Shown: piece by piece, positions 17,405 through 25,519 of the stretch | How positions within the stretch are numbered: the first letter of the stretch is position 1 | Layout: every line of letters starts with the position of its first letter | Assembly: GCA_947503765.1 (NCBI GenBank) | Contig: CANNFA010000009.1 | Coordinates: forward strand, 45,002-109,001 | DNA: 64,000 bases | Reading direction: 5' to 3' | DNA from: an uncultured Paracoccaceae bacterium | Lineage (GTDB): Bacteria; Pseudomonadota; Alphaproteobacteria; Rhodobacterales; Rhodobacteraceae | Made by a program: the position numbers and the translations under genes | The notes under the pieces: model-generated | Told to the model about the DNA's origin: nothing | Databases searched by the model: none | What the model saw: only the letters and a program-made list of their open reading frames with translations

Positions 17405-17486
17405 CCCCGGGCTTGACCCGGGGCCTCCCCGTTGGCCGCGAGGCCCCGGGTCAAGCCCGGGGCGGGCACCCGGGTCAAGCCCGGGG
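17405..17486. repeat. Cluster of three CCCGGG-type palindromes
   Basis: CCCCGGGCTTGACCCGGGG (17405-17423) is followed by its inverse CCCCGGGTCAAGCCCGGGG (17444-17462) and a third copy in that second orientation (17469-17486). Each is self-complementary around a 5-bp core. The cluster fills most of the 154-bp gap between two permease genes that normally lie close together, so it looks like an inserted REP-like element. Confidence 0.75.
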
Positions 17487-17522
17487 CGCGGTGCGCCGGG
17501 TCCGGGGTGGGGGGCGCAGGCC

Positions 17523-18329
17523 ATGACCTGCTGGGAAACCATCGGCGCCTATGCGTTCCGCAGCCTCGGCTATGGCGAGCGGCTGTTGCCGCGATCCGAT
17601 TTCACCCTGTGCCAGCAGTTCACGCTGATCGGCTCGGGGATGATCTGGAACGTCTATTACGGGGTGCTGGCGCTGGCCTTCGGTTTCGTGTTCGCGATCT
17701 CGCTGGCGCTGGCCAAGAACGCGCGCCCGGCCGTGCTGCGCAAGCCGGCGGAATGGTTCGTCTTCGTGTTCCGCGGCTCGCCGCTCTTCATCCAGTTCTT
17801 CCTGGCCTATTTCCTGTTCCAGGCGCTGAAACAGGTAAGCCCGGTCTTCGATCCGCTGACCAGCGCGGCGCTGGGCGCGCTGATCGTGCTGTTTCTTAAT
17901 ACCGCCGCCTATTCGGGCGAGATTTTCCTTGGCGCGCTGCGCTCGGTTCCGGCGGGCGACATCGACGCCGCCGACGCTTACGGCATGACCGGCTGGACAC
18001 GGTTCCGCCGGGTGCTGTTCCCGACCATGCTGCGGCTGGGCTGGCCGGCCTATACGAACGAGGCGATCTTCCTGTTCCACGCCACGACGCTGGTGTTCTT
18101 TTCCGGCTTTCCGGCCTGGCAGCAGAAGGGCGACGCGCTGTATTACGCCCGGTATTTCGCCGACAAGACGTTCAACCCGTTCATCCCCTATCCGATCGTG
18201 GCATTCTATTTCGTGCTGCTGACGCTGGCGGTGATCGGCCTGTTCGGCTGGATCAATGCGCGGCTGAACCGGCATCTGCCGCAGGAGCAGCGCCGCAGGA
18301 TACGCGTGCGCCCGCAATTGATCCGGTAG
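17523..18329 (+). CDS. Amino acid ABC transporter permease 2 (HisM type)
   Basis: A 268-aa inner-membrane permease. FVFRGSPLFIQFFLAYF is the family motif (about residues 80-96) and the EAA loop is IDAADAYGMTGWTRFRRVLFP. It forms a heterodimer with permease 1. Its ATG lies immediately after the palindrome cluster; the preceding bases form no strong Shine-Dalgarno (GGGGGGCGCAGGCC is the closest). The open frame runs upstream through the repeats but that part is not protein-like. Confidence 0.9.
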   Translation: MTCWETIGAYAFRSLGYGERLLPRSDFTLCQQFTLIGSGMIWNVYYGVLALAFGFVFAISLALAKNARPAVLRKPAEWFVFVFRGSPLFIQFFLAYFLFQALKQVSPVFDPLTSAALGALIVLFLNTAAYSGEIFLGALRSVPAGDIDAADAYGMTGWTRFRRVLFPTMLRLGWPAYTNEAIFLFHATTLVFFSGFPAWQQKGDALYYARYFADKTFNPFIPYPIVAFYFVLLTLAVIGLFGWINARLNRHLPQEQRRRIRVRPQLIR

Positions 18330-18372
18330 GGGGCGCCTTTCGCCTTCGGATCAGTGTGTCATGCGCGGAATC

Positions 18373-18528
18373 AAGGCCGCAGGCCGCCGCGCAAGCGCCG
18401 GCCCGTCCCGGCGGGCTGGCGCTTTGGCCACCTGTGCGTGCCGCTCGCAGCGCGTGCGGACTTGGCTGGCATAAATCGCGCCGCTCTGCCGTTGATGCGC
18501 CACCCCACGGGCCGGCGCTTGCGCGGCC
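18373..18528 (+). repeat. Family B dispersed element, copy 1
   Basis: About 156 bp that align with 59480-59635. Shared blocks include GGCGGGCTGGCGCTTT, GCGCCGCTCGCAG-like and GATCTGGCTG-like segments. The ends are inverted repeats (CCGCGCAAGCGCCGGCCC against GGGCCGGCGCTTGCGCGG). It lies in the convergent gap between permease 2 and sdaA. No protein is encoded. Confidence 0.7.
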
Positions 18529-18553
18529 TCGACTCCGTGCCAGCCCGTCCCGC

Positions 18554-19927
18554 TCAGCAATTCGGCACGTTCACCGCCAGCCCGCCCAGCGAGGTTTCCT
18601 TGTACTTCTCGGCCATGTCGCGGCCCGTCTGGCGCATCGTCTCGATACAGGCATCGAGCGGGACAAGATGGGTGCCGTCGCCGCGCAGGGCCAGCGAGGC
18701 GGCCGAGACCGCCTTGATGGCGCCCAGCCCGTTGCGCTCGATGCAAGGCACCTGCACCAGCCCGCGCACCGGATCGCAGGTCATGCCCAGATGATGCTCC
18801 AGCGCGATCTCGGCGGCGTTCTCGATCTGCTCGGGCGTGCCGCCCAGCACCGCGCAGAGCCCGGCGGCGGCCATCGCCGCGGCGCTGCCGACCTCGGCCT
18901 GGCATCCCGCTTCGGCGCCGCTGATCGAGGCGTTGTATTTCACCAGCCCGCCGATCGCCGCCGCCGTCAGCAGAAAGTCCGGCACCCGCGCCGCGCTGGC
19001 GCCCGGCACATGGTCGAGCCAATAGCGGATCACCGCCGGCACCACCCCCGCCGCGCCGTTGGTGGGGGCGGTGACGACCTGGCTGCCGGCCGCGTTCTCC
19101 TCGTTCACGGCCATGGCATAGATGCTCATCCAGTCGTTGATGACATGCGGCGCATCGAGGTTGCGGCCGCGCTCTTCCAGCAGGCGCAGGCGGATCGCCC
19201 CGGCACGGCGGCGCACGTTCAGCCCGCCGGGCAGGGTGCCTTCGCCGGACAGGCCGCGATCCATGCAATCGCGCATGACCTGCCAGATCCGCGCAAGCCC
19301 GTCGTCCAGATGCGCGCGCGGATGCCGGCTGAGCTCGTTGGCGCGTTTCAGCCCGGCAATGTCCAGCCCGGTGCGCGCGCACATCTCCAGCATCTCGGCG
19401 GCGGATTTGAACGGGTGGGGCACGGGCGGGCCGTCATCGGTGTCGCGGCCCTCGGCCAGTTCCGCCTCGGTCAGGATGAACCCGCCGCCGATGGAATAAT
19501 AGGTCTCGGACAGGATCGCGTCACCCTGCGCGTCGATGGCGGTGATCACCATGCCGTTGGCATGGCCGGGCAAGGCCGGGCCGCGGTCGAGCACCAGATC
19601 CGTGCCCGGGTCGAAGGCCAGCGGCGGCAGCCCGTCCGGCGCGACCCTGTGCCGCGCGGCGATCTCCGCAAGCGCCGCCTCGGCGGCGTCCGGGTCGTAG
19701 GTATCGGGGCGGAACCCGGCCAGACCCAGGATCACCGCGCGGTCGCTGGCATGGCCGATCCCGGTGAAGGCGAGCGAGCCGTGCAGCCGCGCGCGCACGC
19801 CCTGTGCCGTGAAGGCCGAGCCGCGCAGCAGGTCGAGAAACCGCCCCGCCGCCACCATCGGCCCCATCGTGTGCGACGAGGACGGGCCGATGCCGATCTT
19901 GAACATGTCGAAGACGGAGATGAACAT
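18554..19927 (-). CDS. sdaA: L-serine ammonia-lyase (iron-sulfur type)
   Basis: A 457-aa enzyme that deaminates L-serine to pyruvate and ammonia using a 4Fe-4S cluster. The N-terminus [20 protein letters not shown] is diagnostic. Cluster cysteines fall in the C-terminal half ([17 protein letters not shown] and VQVPCIERN). It is the single-chain form in which alpha and beta domains are fused. The product feeds central metabolism; a link to the upstream amino acid transporter is possible but the genes are convergent and separated by a family B element. Confidence 0.95.
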   Translation of the reverse strand: MFISVFDMFKIGIGPSSSHTMGPMVAAGRFLDLLRGSAFTAQGVRARLHGSLAFTGIGHASDRAVILGLAGFRPDTYDPDAAEAALAEIAARHRVAPDGLPPLAFDPGTDLVLDRGPALPGHANGMVITAIDAQGDAILSETYYSIGGGFILTEAELAEGRDTDDGPPVPHPFKSAAEMLEMCARTGLDIAGLKRANELSRHPRAHLDDGLARIWQVMRDCMDRGLSGEGTLPGGLNVRRRAGAIRLRLLEERGRNLDAPHVINDWMSIYAMAVNEENAAGSQVVTAPTNGAAGVVPAVIRYWLDHVPGASAARVPDFLLTAAAIGGLVKYNASISGAEAGCQAEVGSAAAMAAAGLCAVLGGTPEQIENAAEIALEHHLGMTCDPVRGLVQVPCIERNGLGAIKAVSAASLALRGDGTHLVPLDACIETMRQTGRDMAEKYKETSLGGLAVNVPNC

Positions 19928-20015
19928 GGGCTGCCTTTCCGGTGTGACGCTGCCGCTATAGCGCGGATCGGCGCGCGGCCCCAGCCCCGGCATGTCCCGC
20001 GGCAGCCGGGCAGGG

Positions 20016-20369
20016 TCACTCCGGGCGGGTCAGGATGAACAGGGCCGCGGGGATCAGGCAAGCGGCCTGGATCGCCAGCAGGTAGGCGGGCAGCCCAAGC
20101 AGCAGCGACAGGCCGAACACCGCCGCCATTGACACCGTGGCCGCGATCTTGCCGCGGCGCGCGATGCCGCCGCGCTCTTCCCAGCGGCGGATATGCGGGC
20201 CGAAATGGGCGTGATCCATCAGCCAGGCACGGGCCCGCGGCGAGCCGCGCGTGAACAGGAAGGCGGCGAGGATCATGAACGGCACCGTCGGCAGAACCGG
20301 CAGCACGATCCCGATCATGCCCAGCCCGACCGCGATCCAGCCGAGCGCCAGAAACAGGTGTCGTCCCAT
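20016..20369 (-). CDS. DUF454 (YbaN-like) membrane protein
   Basis: A 117-aa protein with about three membrane helices. LGWIAVGLGMIGIVLPVLPT followed by VPFMILAAFLF, then SPRARAWLMDHAHFGPHIRRW, is the YbaN/DUF454 signature. It lies 88 bp downstream of sdaA's start side on the same strand, divergent from rpiA. Function is unknown. Confidence 0.88.
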   Translation of the reverse strand: MGRHLFLALGWIAVGLGMIGIVLPVLPTVPFMILAAFLFTRGSPRARAWLMDHAHFGPHIRRWEERGGIARRGKIAATVSMAAVFGLSLLLGLPAYLLAIQAACLIPAALFILTRPE

Positions 20370-20428
20370 GCCGTCCTTTCCGGTTGTTGCGGCAGCCACG
20401 GGGGCAGGGCCGGTCAAGGCGCTAGTTG

Positions 20429-20476
20429 CGGGGCCAGTAACGGGGCCAGCAACGAGGTCAGTATCGGGGCCGGTAT
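20429..20476. repeat. Four 12-bp tandem repeats
   Basis: CGGGGCCAGTAA, CGGGGCCAGCAA, CGAGGTCAGTAT and CGGGGCCGGTAT lie head to tail in the gap between DUF454 and rpiA; weaker copies may extend leftwards. Such arrays vary in copy number between strains. Confidence 0.7.
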
Positions 20477-20477
20477 A

Positions 20478-20496
20478 CCTTGCCGGGCCGGCAAGG
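20478..20496. promoter_or_regulatory. Perfect dyad in the DUF454-rpiA gap
   Basis: CCTTGCCGG-G-CCGGCAAGG is a 19-bp perfect palindrome directly after the 12-bp tandem array and 71 bp before the rpiA start. It may be an operator; no regulator is evident. Confidence 0.35.
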
Positions 20497-20567
20497 CAAT
20501 TCCCCCCTCGCGCCCTGCGCGCATCTTGCCTATAAGTCCCGCAGCCTTGCCAGGGAGCTGACCAGAG

Positions 20568-21356
20568 ATGACCGGAGATCTGTCGCCCATCGACACCGCC
20601 AAGTTCGTCGCCGCCAAACGCGCCGTCGATTTCGTCGAGGACGGGATGCGCGTCGGGCTTGGCACCGGATCCACCGCCGCCTGGATGGTGCGCTGCCTGG
20701 GCGAGCTGGTGCGCGAGGACGGGCTGCGCGTGACCGGGGTGCCGACCTCGACTCGCACGGCCGAGCTGGCGCGCAAGGTCGGCATCGAGGTGGTCAGCCT
20801 CGACGAGGCGAAATGGCTGGACCTGACGATCGACGGCGCCGACGAGGTGGACCCCGACCTGAACCTGATCAAGGGCGGCGGCGGCGCACTGCTCCAGGAA
20901 AAGATCGTGGCGACGGCCTCGGACCAGATGATCGTGATCACCGACGCCACCAAGAAGGTCGAGGCGCTGGGCGCCTTCCCGCTGCCGGTGGAGGTGGTGC
21001 CGTTCGGCTGGCAGACCACCAAGGCGCTGGTCGAGGAAACGCTGTCGGGCCTCGACGTTCTGGGCGAGAGCGCGACGCTGCGGCTGAACGGGCAGGCGCC
21101 TTTCGTCACCGACGAGGGCAATTACATCGTCGATCTGCACCTGCACCGGATCGCCAATGCGCGGCAACTCTCGCTGGTGCTCAACCAGATCCCCGGCGTG
21201 GTCGAGAACGGGCTGTTCATCGACGTGTGCGACATCGTCATCGTCGGCCACGGCGATGGCCGGGTGGAGGTCGACGACATCAATTCCGGCACCCACGAGG
21301 AAGACCGGATCGAGTTCGTCGAGACCGACAACCTGTTTACCAACATCTCGGAGTAA
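20568..21356 (+). CDS. rpiA: Ribose-5-phosphate isomerase A
   Basis: A 262-aa cytoplasmic enzyme of the pentose phosphate pathway interconverting ribose-5-phosphate and ribulose-5-phosphate. Family motifs are VGLGTGSTAAWM, TIDGADEVD, LIKGGGGALLQEK and the C-terminal GVVENGLFIDVCD. It ends 3 bp before gor, and the pair is a common Rhodobacteraceae arrangement linking NADPH-producing and NADPH-using steps. Confidence 0.97.
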   Translation: MTGDLSPIDTAKFVAAKRAVDFVEDGMRVGLGTGSTAAWMVRCLGELVREDGLRVTGVPTSTRTAELARKVGIEVVSLDEAKWLDLTIDGADEVDPDLNLIKGGGGALLQEKIVATASDQMIVITDATKKVEALGAFPLPVEVVPFGWQTTKALVEETLSGLDVLGESATLRLNGQAPFVTDEGNYIVDLHLHRIANARQLSLVLNQIPGVVENGLFIDVCDIVIVGHGDGRVEVDDINSGTHEEDRIEFVETDNLFTNISE

Positions 21357-21359
21357 CGC

Positions 21360-22808
21360 ATGGCGTTCGACTACGATCTTTTCGTCATCGGCGGCGGGTC
21401 CGGCGGGGTGCGCGCCGCGCGCACGGCTGCCGAGACCGGGGCAAAGGTGGCACTGGCCGAGGAATCGCGGATGGGCGGCACCTGCGTGATCCGCGGCTGC
21501 GTGCCGAAAAAGCTGATGGTCTTCGCCTCGGAATTTCCGGCGATGTTCGAGGATGCGCGCGCCTATGGCTGGCAGGTCAAGGCGGGCGCCTTCGACTGGC
21601 CGGCCTTTCGCGGCAGGCTGCACGCCGAGCTTGACCGGCTGGAGGGGATATACCGCACCATGCTGGGCCGCAGCGGCGTCGAAATCCATGACGCGCGCGC
21701 CGTGCTCAAGGATGCGCATACCGTCGAACTGGCCGGCGGGGCGACCTTTACCGCAAAGCATGTCCTCGTCGCCACGGGCGGTGTTCCGATGCGCCCCGGC
21801 ATCGCCAATGCCGAGCTGGGCATCGTGTCCGACGACATCTTTCTGATGGAGGAGTTGCCGCGCTCGATCCTGATCGTCGGCGGCGGCTATATCGCCTGCG
21901 AATTCGCCTGTATCCTGAACGGGCTGGGCGTGGAGGTCACGCAATATTACCGCGGCGCGCAGATCCTGCGCGGCTTTGACGGCGAGGCGCGGGGCCTGAT
22001 TTCCGAGGCGATGCTGGATGCCGGGATCGGCCTGCACCTGGGCACCAACATCGTCGACATGTGCCCCGAGGGCGCGCCGCAGGTCGACCAGGGCACCAAT
22101 TCGGACGCGCTGGGCGTCGAGCAGAGCGGCGCCGAGGTGACCGGCGACAGCGGCGCGGCGGCGCGCAAGCGGATCTGGGTCAAGGCCACGAACGGCCATG
22201 AAAACGTGTTCGACCACGTCTTTTTCGCCACCGGCCGGCGCCCCAATACGGACGGGCTGGGGCTGGAGGAGGCGGGCGTGACGCTGGGCCGGCGCGGCGA
22301 GATCGAGGTGGACGCCCATTCGCAAAGTGCGGTGCCCTCGATCTACGCGATCGGCGACGTCACCGGCCGGGTCGAGCTGACGCCGGTGGCGATCCGCGAA
22401 GGCGCGGCTTTCACCGAGACGGTGTTCAAGGGCAACCCGGTGAAGGCGGATCACGATCTTGTCCCCTCGGCGATCTTCACCCAGCCCGAATACGGCGCGA
22501 TCGGCATGACCGAGGAAGAAGCGACCGAGCGTGGCGGCGTGGAGATCTACTGCACCTCGTTCCGGCCCATGCAGCACGCCTTTGCCGGGCATAGCGACCG
22601 GGTGCTGATGAAGCTGATCGTCGACCGCGAGGATCGGCGCGTCCTGGGCTGTCACATCGTCGCGGACAATGCCGGCGAGATGATCCAGCTTGCCGGCATC
22701 GCCGTAAAGATGGGGGCCACCAAGGAGGATTTCGATCGCGTCGTGGCGGTACATCCGACTATGTCCGAAGAACTGGTCACGATGAAGTCGCCGGTGCGAA
22801 CCGCTTGA
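21360..22808 (+). CDS. gor: Glutathione-disulfide reductase with a central insertion
   Basis: A 482-aa flavoprotein that reduces GSSG to GSH with NADPH. It has the FAD-binding GGGSGG, the redox-active disulfide in GGTCVIRGCVPKK (Cys42, Cys47), the NADPH-binding GGGYIACEFA, the second FAD motif ATGRRPNTDG and the C-terminal catalytic HPTMSEE. It is about 30 residues longer than the usual ~450; the extra segment (about residues 235-270, with VDQGTNSDALG and GAEVTGDSGAAARKR) interrupts the NADPH domain and is polar and low-complexity. Confidence 0.94.
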   Translation: MAFDYDLFVIGGGSGGVRAARTAAETGAKVALAEESRMGGTCVIRGCVPKKLMVFASEFPAMFEDARAYGWQVKAGAFDWPAFRGRLHAELDRLEGIYRTMLGRSGVEIHDARAVLKDAHTVELAGGATFTAKHVLVATGGVPMRPGIANAELGIVSDDIFLMEELPRSILIVGGGYIACEFACILNGLGVEVTQYYRGAQILRGFDGEARGLISEAMLDAGIGLHLGTNIVDMCPEGAPQVDQGTNSDALGVEQSGAEVTGDSGAAARKRIWVKATNGHENVFDHVFFATGRRPNTDGLGLEEAGVTLGRRGEIEVDAHSQSAVPSIYAIGDVTGRVELTPVAIREGAAFTETVFKGNPVKADHDLVPSAIFTQPEYGAIGMTEEEATERGGVEIYCTSFRPMQHAFAGHSDRVLMKLIVDREDRRVLGCHIVADNAGEMIQLAGIAVKMGATKEDFDRVVAVHPTMSEELVTMKSPVRTA

Positions 22809-22875
22809 TTTCATCGCTGCCGGACCACAGTTAGCGAAGACCACCAAGACGGATAAGCAAGGGAAAGACAGGTAT

Positions 22876-24057
22876 ATGGCTGGGAATTCAGGCGGCCCCT
22901 GGGGCGGGGGAGGCGGCGGCGGCCCACGCGGCGGCGGTGATGGCGGCGGCGGCGACGACCGGCGCCCCGGCAGTGGTGGCGGCGGCCCGCGGCGGCCGGG
23001 CGACAATCCGCAGATGCCGGAACTCGACCAGATCGTCCGAAAGGGCCAGGAACGCCTGCGCGTCCTGATGGGCGGCGGCGGCAATAACGGGCGGCCGAAC
23101 GGGGCCGGCGGCGGCGGTGGCGGCCCGCGCCTGACGCGCGGCACGATCGGCATCGGCGCGCTGGTGCTGGTGGCGGCATGGCTGTTCGCCTCGCTCTACA
23201 CGGTCAAGCCCGAAGAGCAGTCGGTCGAACTGTTCCTCGGCCAGTACTCGGCCACCGGAAGCCCCGGCCTCAACTTCGCGCCATGGCCGCTTGTGACGGC
23301 CGAGGTGCTGCCGGTCACGCGCGAGCAGACCGAGAATATCGGCGTCGCGGGCGGACGCGGCAACGATACCGGCCTTATGCTGACCACCGACGAGAATATC
23401 GTGGACCTCGATTTCCAGGTGGTCTGGAACATCAAGGATCCGGCGCAATTCCTGTTCAACCTCGCCGATCCCGACGCGACGATCCGCGCCGTGTCCGAAT
23501 CGGCCATGCGCGAGATCATCGCGGCAAGCGAACTGGCCCCGATCCTGAACCGCGACCGGGCGCTGATCGCCGATACCGCCCTGACGCTGATCCAGACGAC
23601 GCTGGATGCCTACAATTCCGGCGTTCAGATCATCCGCGTCAACCTCGACAAGGCGGACCCGCCCGAAGAGGTGATCGACGCATTCCGCGACGTGCAGGCC
23701 GCCGAGCAGGAGCGCGACCGGCTGGAGCGCGAGGCGGACGCCTATGCCAACACGGTGGTCGCGGGCGCGCGCGGTGAAGCCGCGCAGATCCAGGAACAGG
23801 CCGAAGCCTACCGCGCCCAGGTCGTGAACGAGGCCGAGGGTGAGGCAAGCCGCTTTCTTGCCGTGCTTGACGAATATCGCAACGCACCGGAAGTGACGCG
23901 CAAGCGCCTGTATCTCGAAACCATGGAACGGGTGCTGGGCGACGTCGACAAGATCATCCTGGACGAATCGGTGTCCGGGGCCGGCGGCGGCCAGGGGGTC
24001 GTTCCCTATCTGCCACTGAACGAATTGCGGCGCGGCACCGCCGGCGGGGGTCAGTAA
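22876..24057 (+). CDS. hflK: FtsH protease activity modulator HflK
   Basis: A 393-aa SPFH/band 7 protein that with HflC forms a membrane cage around FtsH and restrains its proteolysis. The first ~95 residues are rich in Gly, Pro and Arg (tracts such as GGGGGGGPRGGG), followed by one membrane helix (about 97-115), the band 7 domain and a helical C-terminal half. The Gly-rich N-terminus faces the cytoplasm. hflC starts 1 bp after the stop codon. Confidence 0.95.
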   Translation: MAGNSGGPWGGGGGGGPRGGGDGGGGDDRRPGSGGGGPRRPGDNPQMPELDQIVRKGQERLRVLMGGGGNNGRPNGAGGGGGGPRLTRGTIGIGALVLVAAWLFASLYTVKPEEQSVELFLGQYSATGSPGLNFAPWPLVTAEVLPVTREQTENIGVAGGRGNDTGLMLTTDENIVDLDFQVVWNIKDPAQFLFNLADPDATIRAVSESAMREIIAASELAPILNRDRALIADTALTLIQTTLDAYNSGVQIIRVNLDKADPPEEVIDAFRDVQAAEQERDRLEREADAYANTVVAGARGEAAQIQEQAEAYRAQVVNEAEGEASRFLAVLDEYRNAPEVTRKRLYLETMERVLGDVDKIILDESVSGAGGGQGVVPYLPLNELRRGTAGGGQ

Positions 24058-24058
24058 A

Positions 24059-25093
24059 ATGAAGAAAATGACATTCATCCTTCCGGCCATCGTCATCGTG
24101 CTGGCGCTGGTCGGATCCTCGATCTTCATCGTGGACGAGCGCGAGAAGGCGCTGGTCCTGCAATTCGGCCAGATCAAGAGCGTCAAGCAGGATCCGGGTC
24201 TCGGCTTCAAGATACCGTTCATCCAGGAGGTTGTGCGCTATGACGACCGGATCCTGTCGCTCGACACGCCGCCGACCGAGGTGACGCCGTCCGACGACCG
24301 GCGGCTGGTGGTCGATGCCTTCGCCCGCTACCGGATCACCGACGTGGTGCAATTCCGGCAGGCGGTCGGCGTGGGCGGCCTCGCGGCAGCCGAATCGCGG
24401 CTCGAATCGATCCTGAACTCGCAAATCCGGGCGGTTCTCGGCTCGGAGGGGGTGACGTCCAACACGATCCTGTCATCCGACCGCGCGGACCTGATGGCGC
24501 GGATCACCGAACAGGCGCGGCTGCGCGGCAATTCGCTGGGCGTGACGATCATCGACGTGCGGCTCAAGCAGACCAACCTGCCGACCCAGAACCTCGATGC
24601 GACCTTCGCCCGGATGCGGGCGGAACGCGAACGCGAGGCGGCGGACGAGCGGGCGCGCGGTGAAGAGGCGGCGCAGCGGATCCGCGCGCAGGCCGATCGT
24701 ACCGTGGTCGAGCTGGTGTCGGATTCGCAGCGCGAAAGCGAGATCATCCGCGGTGAAGCGGATGCCGAGCGCAACCGCACCTTTGCCGAGGCATTCGGGC
24801 AGGACGAGGAATTCTTCGAGTTCTATCGTTCACTGACCGCCTATTCGCGGGCGCTTCAGGGCAGCAACTCGACATTGGTGATCACCCCGGACGGAGAGTT
24901 CTTCAACTATCTGGGCACCTCGGCCGGACGCGGCAACGCCGAAGCGCCGAAGCCGGCCCCGTTTTCCGAGGATACGCCTGAAACGGCACCCGGCGGCGCC
25001 TCGACGGAGGAAACCGGCAACGGCGCCGCTCCCGCGCCGGAGCCTGCGCCCGATGAGCAGCCTGCGCCCGAAGAGGAGCCGCAGGAAGGCTGA
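24059..25093 (+). CDS. hflC: Protease modulator HflC
   Basis: A 344-aa partner of HflK: one N-terminal membrane helix (MKKMTFILPAIVIVLALVGS), a band 7 domain with VDEREKALVLQFGQI, and a long charged helix (AEREREAADERARGEEA). The last ~55 residues are a Pro/Glu/Ala-rich tail (for example APEPAPDEQPAPEEEPQ) longer than in E. coli HflC. Its TGA shares one base with the ATG of the DUF2065 gene. Confidence 0.95.
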   Translation: MKKMTFILPAIVIVLALVGSSIFIVDEREKALVLQFGQIKSVKQDPGLGFKIPFIQEVVRYDDRILSLDTPPTEVTPSDDRRLVVDAFARYRITDVVQFRQAVGVGGLAAAESRLESILNSQIRAVLGSEGVTSNTILSSDRADLMARITEQARLRGNSLGVTIIDVRLKQTNLPTQNLDATFARMRAEREREAADERARGEEAAQRIRAQADRTVVELVSDSQRESEIIRGEADAERNRTFAEAFGQDEEFFEFYRSLTAYSRALQGSNSTLVITPDGEFFNYLGTSAGRGNAEAPKPAPFSEDTPETAPGGASTEETGNGAAPAPEPAPDEQPAPEEEPQEG

Positions 25094-25287
25094 TGAGCGT
25101 GATCGTTCTGGCTCTCGGGCTTGTCCTGTGTGTCGAGGGGCTGGTGTTCGCACTGGCCCCTTCGCGTCTGGAGGATCTGCTGCGCAGCCTTGCCGAGCTT
25201 CCGGTGGAAACCCGCCGGCTGATCGGGCTGGCGGCGCTTGCGGCGGGGGTGTTCCTGATCTGGCTGGCGCGCAGCCTGGGTGTCTGA
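25093..25287 (+). CDS. DUF2065 small membrane protein
   Basis: A 64-aa protein with two hydrophobic helices (about residues 3-20 and 42-60). Its start overlaps the hflC stop (TGATG). DUF2065 proteins (YjeT-like) are regularly found after hflC, so a role with the HflKC-FtsH complex is a fair guess, but none is established. Confidence 0.85.
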   Translation: MSVIVLALGLVLCVEGLVFALAPSRLEDLLRSLAELPVETRRLIGLAALAAGVFLIWLARSLGV

Positions 25288-25519
25288 CCCTTGCACCCCC
25301 GTGCCGGCGATCCGCCGCCGGGACAGCGCCGGAGCGGGTCGGCGCGCTGGCATTGCGCCGCCGGCCATGCGACACTTTGCACCAGCGGCGCAATTCTCAC
25401 GCGGTGTTGAAATTATGCGACATGTCTTTGAATTGTGCATCCGGCCGCATAGGTCGATGTTGCGCCCCATGGAATTGCCCGGCGCCGGAGGCCGGGGATA
25501 CAGCAGAACGGAGTCGATA

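Noticed and set aside
17365..17526. Pro/Arg-rich frame MSVRAPHPGRAPRAPG... starting at the permease 1 stop codon
   Set aside because: It overlaps the palindrome cluster, its composition follows the repeat, and it is out of frame with permease 2. It is probably not translated usefully.
20016..23153. Open frame of over 1,000 codons on the minus strand opposite rpiA, gor and hflK
   Set aside because: Only the last 117 codons (DUF454) look like a protein with its own start. The rest mirrors rpiA, gor and the Gly-rich hflK start.
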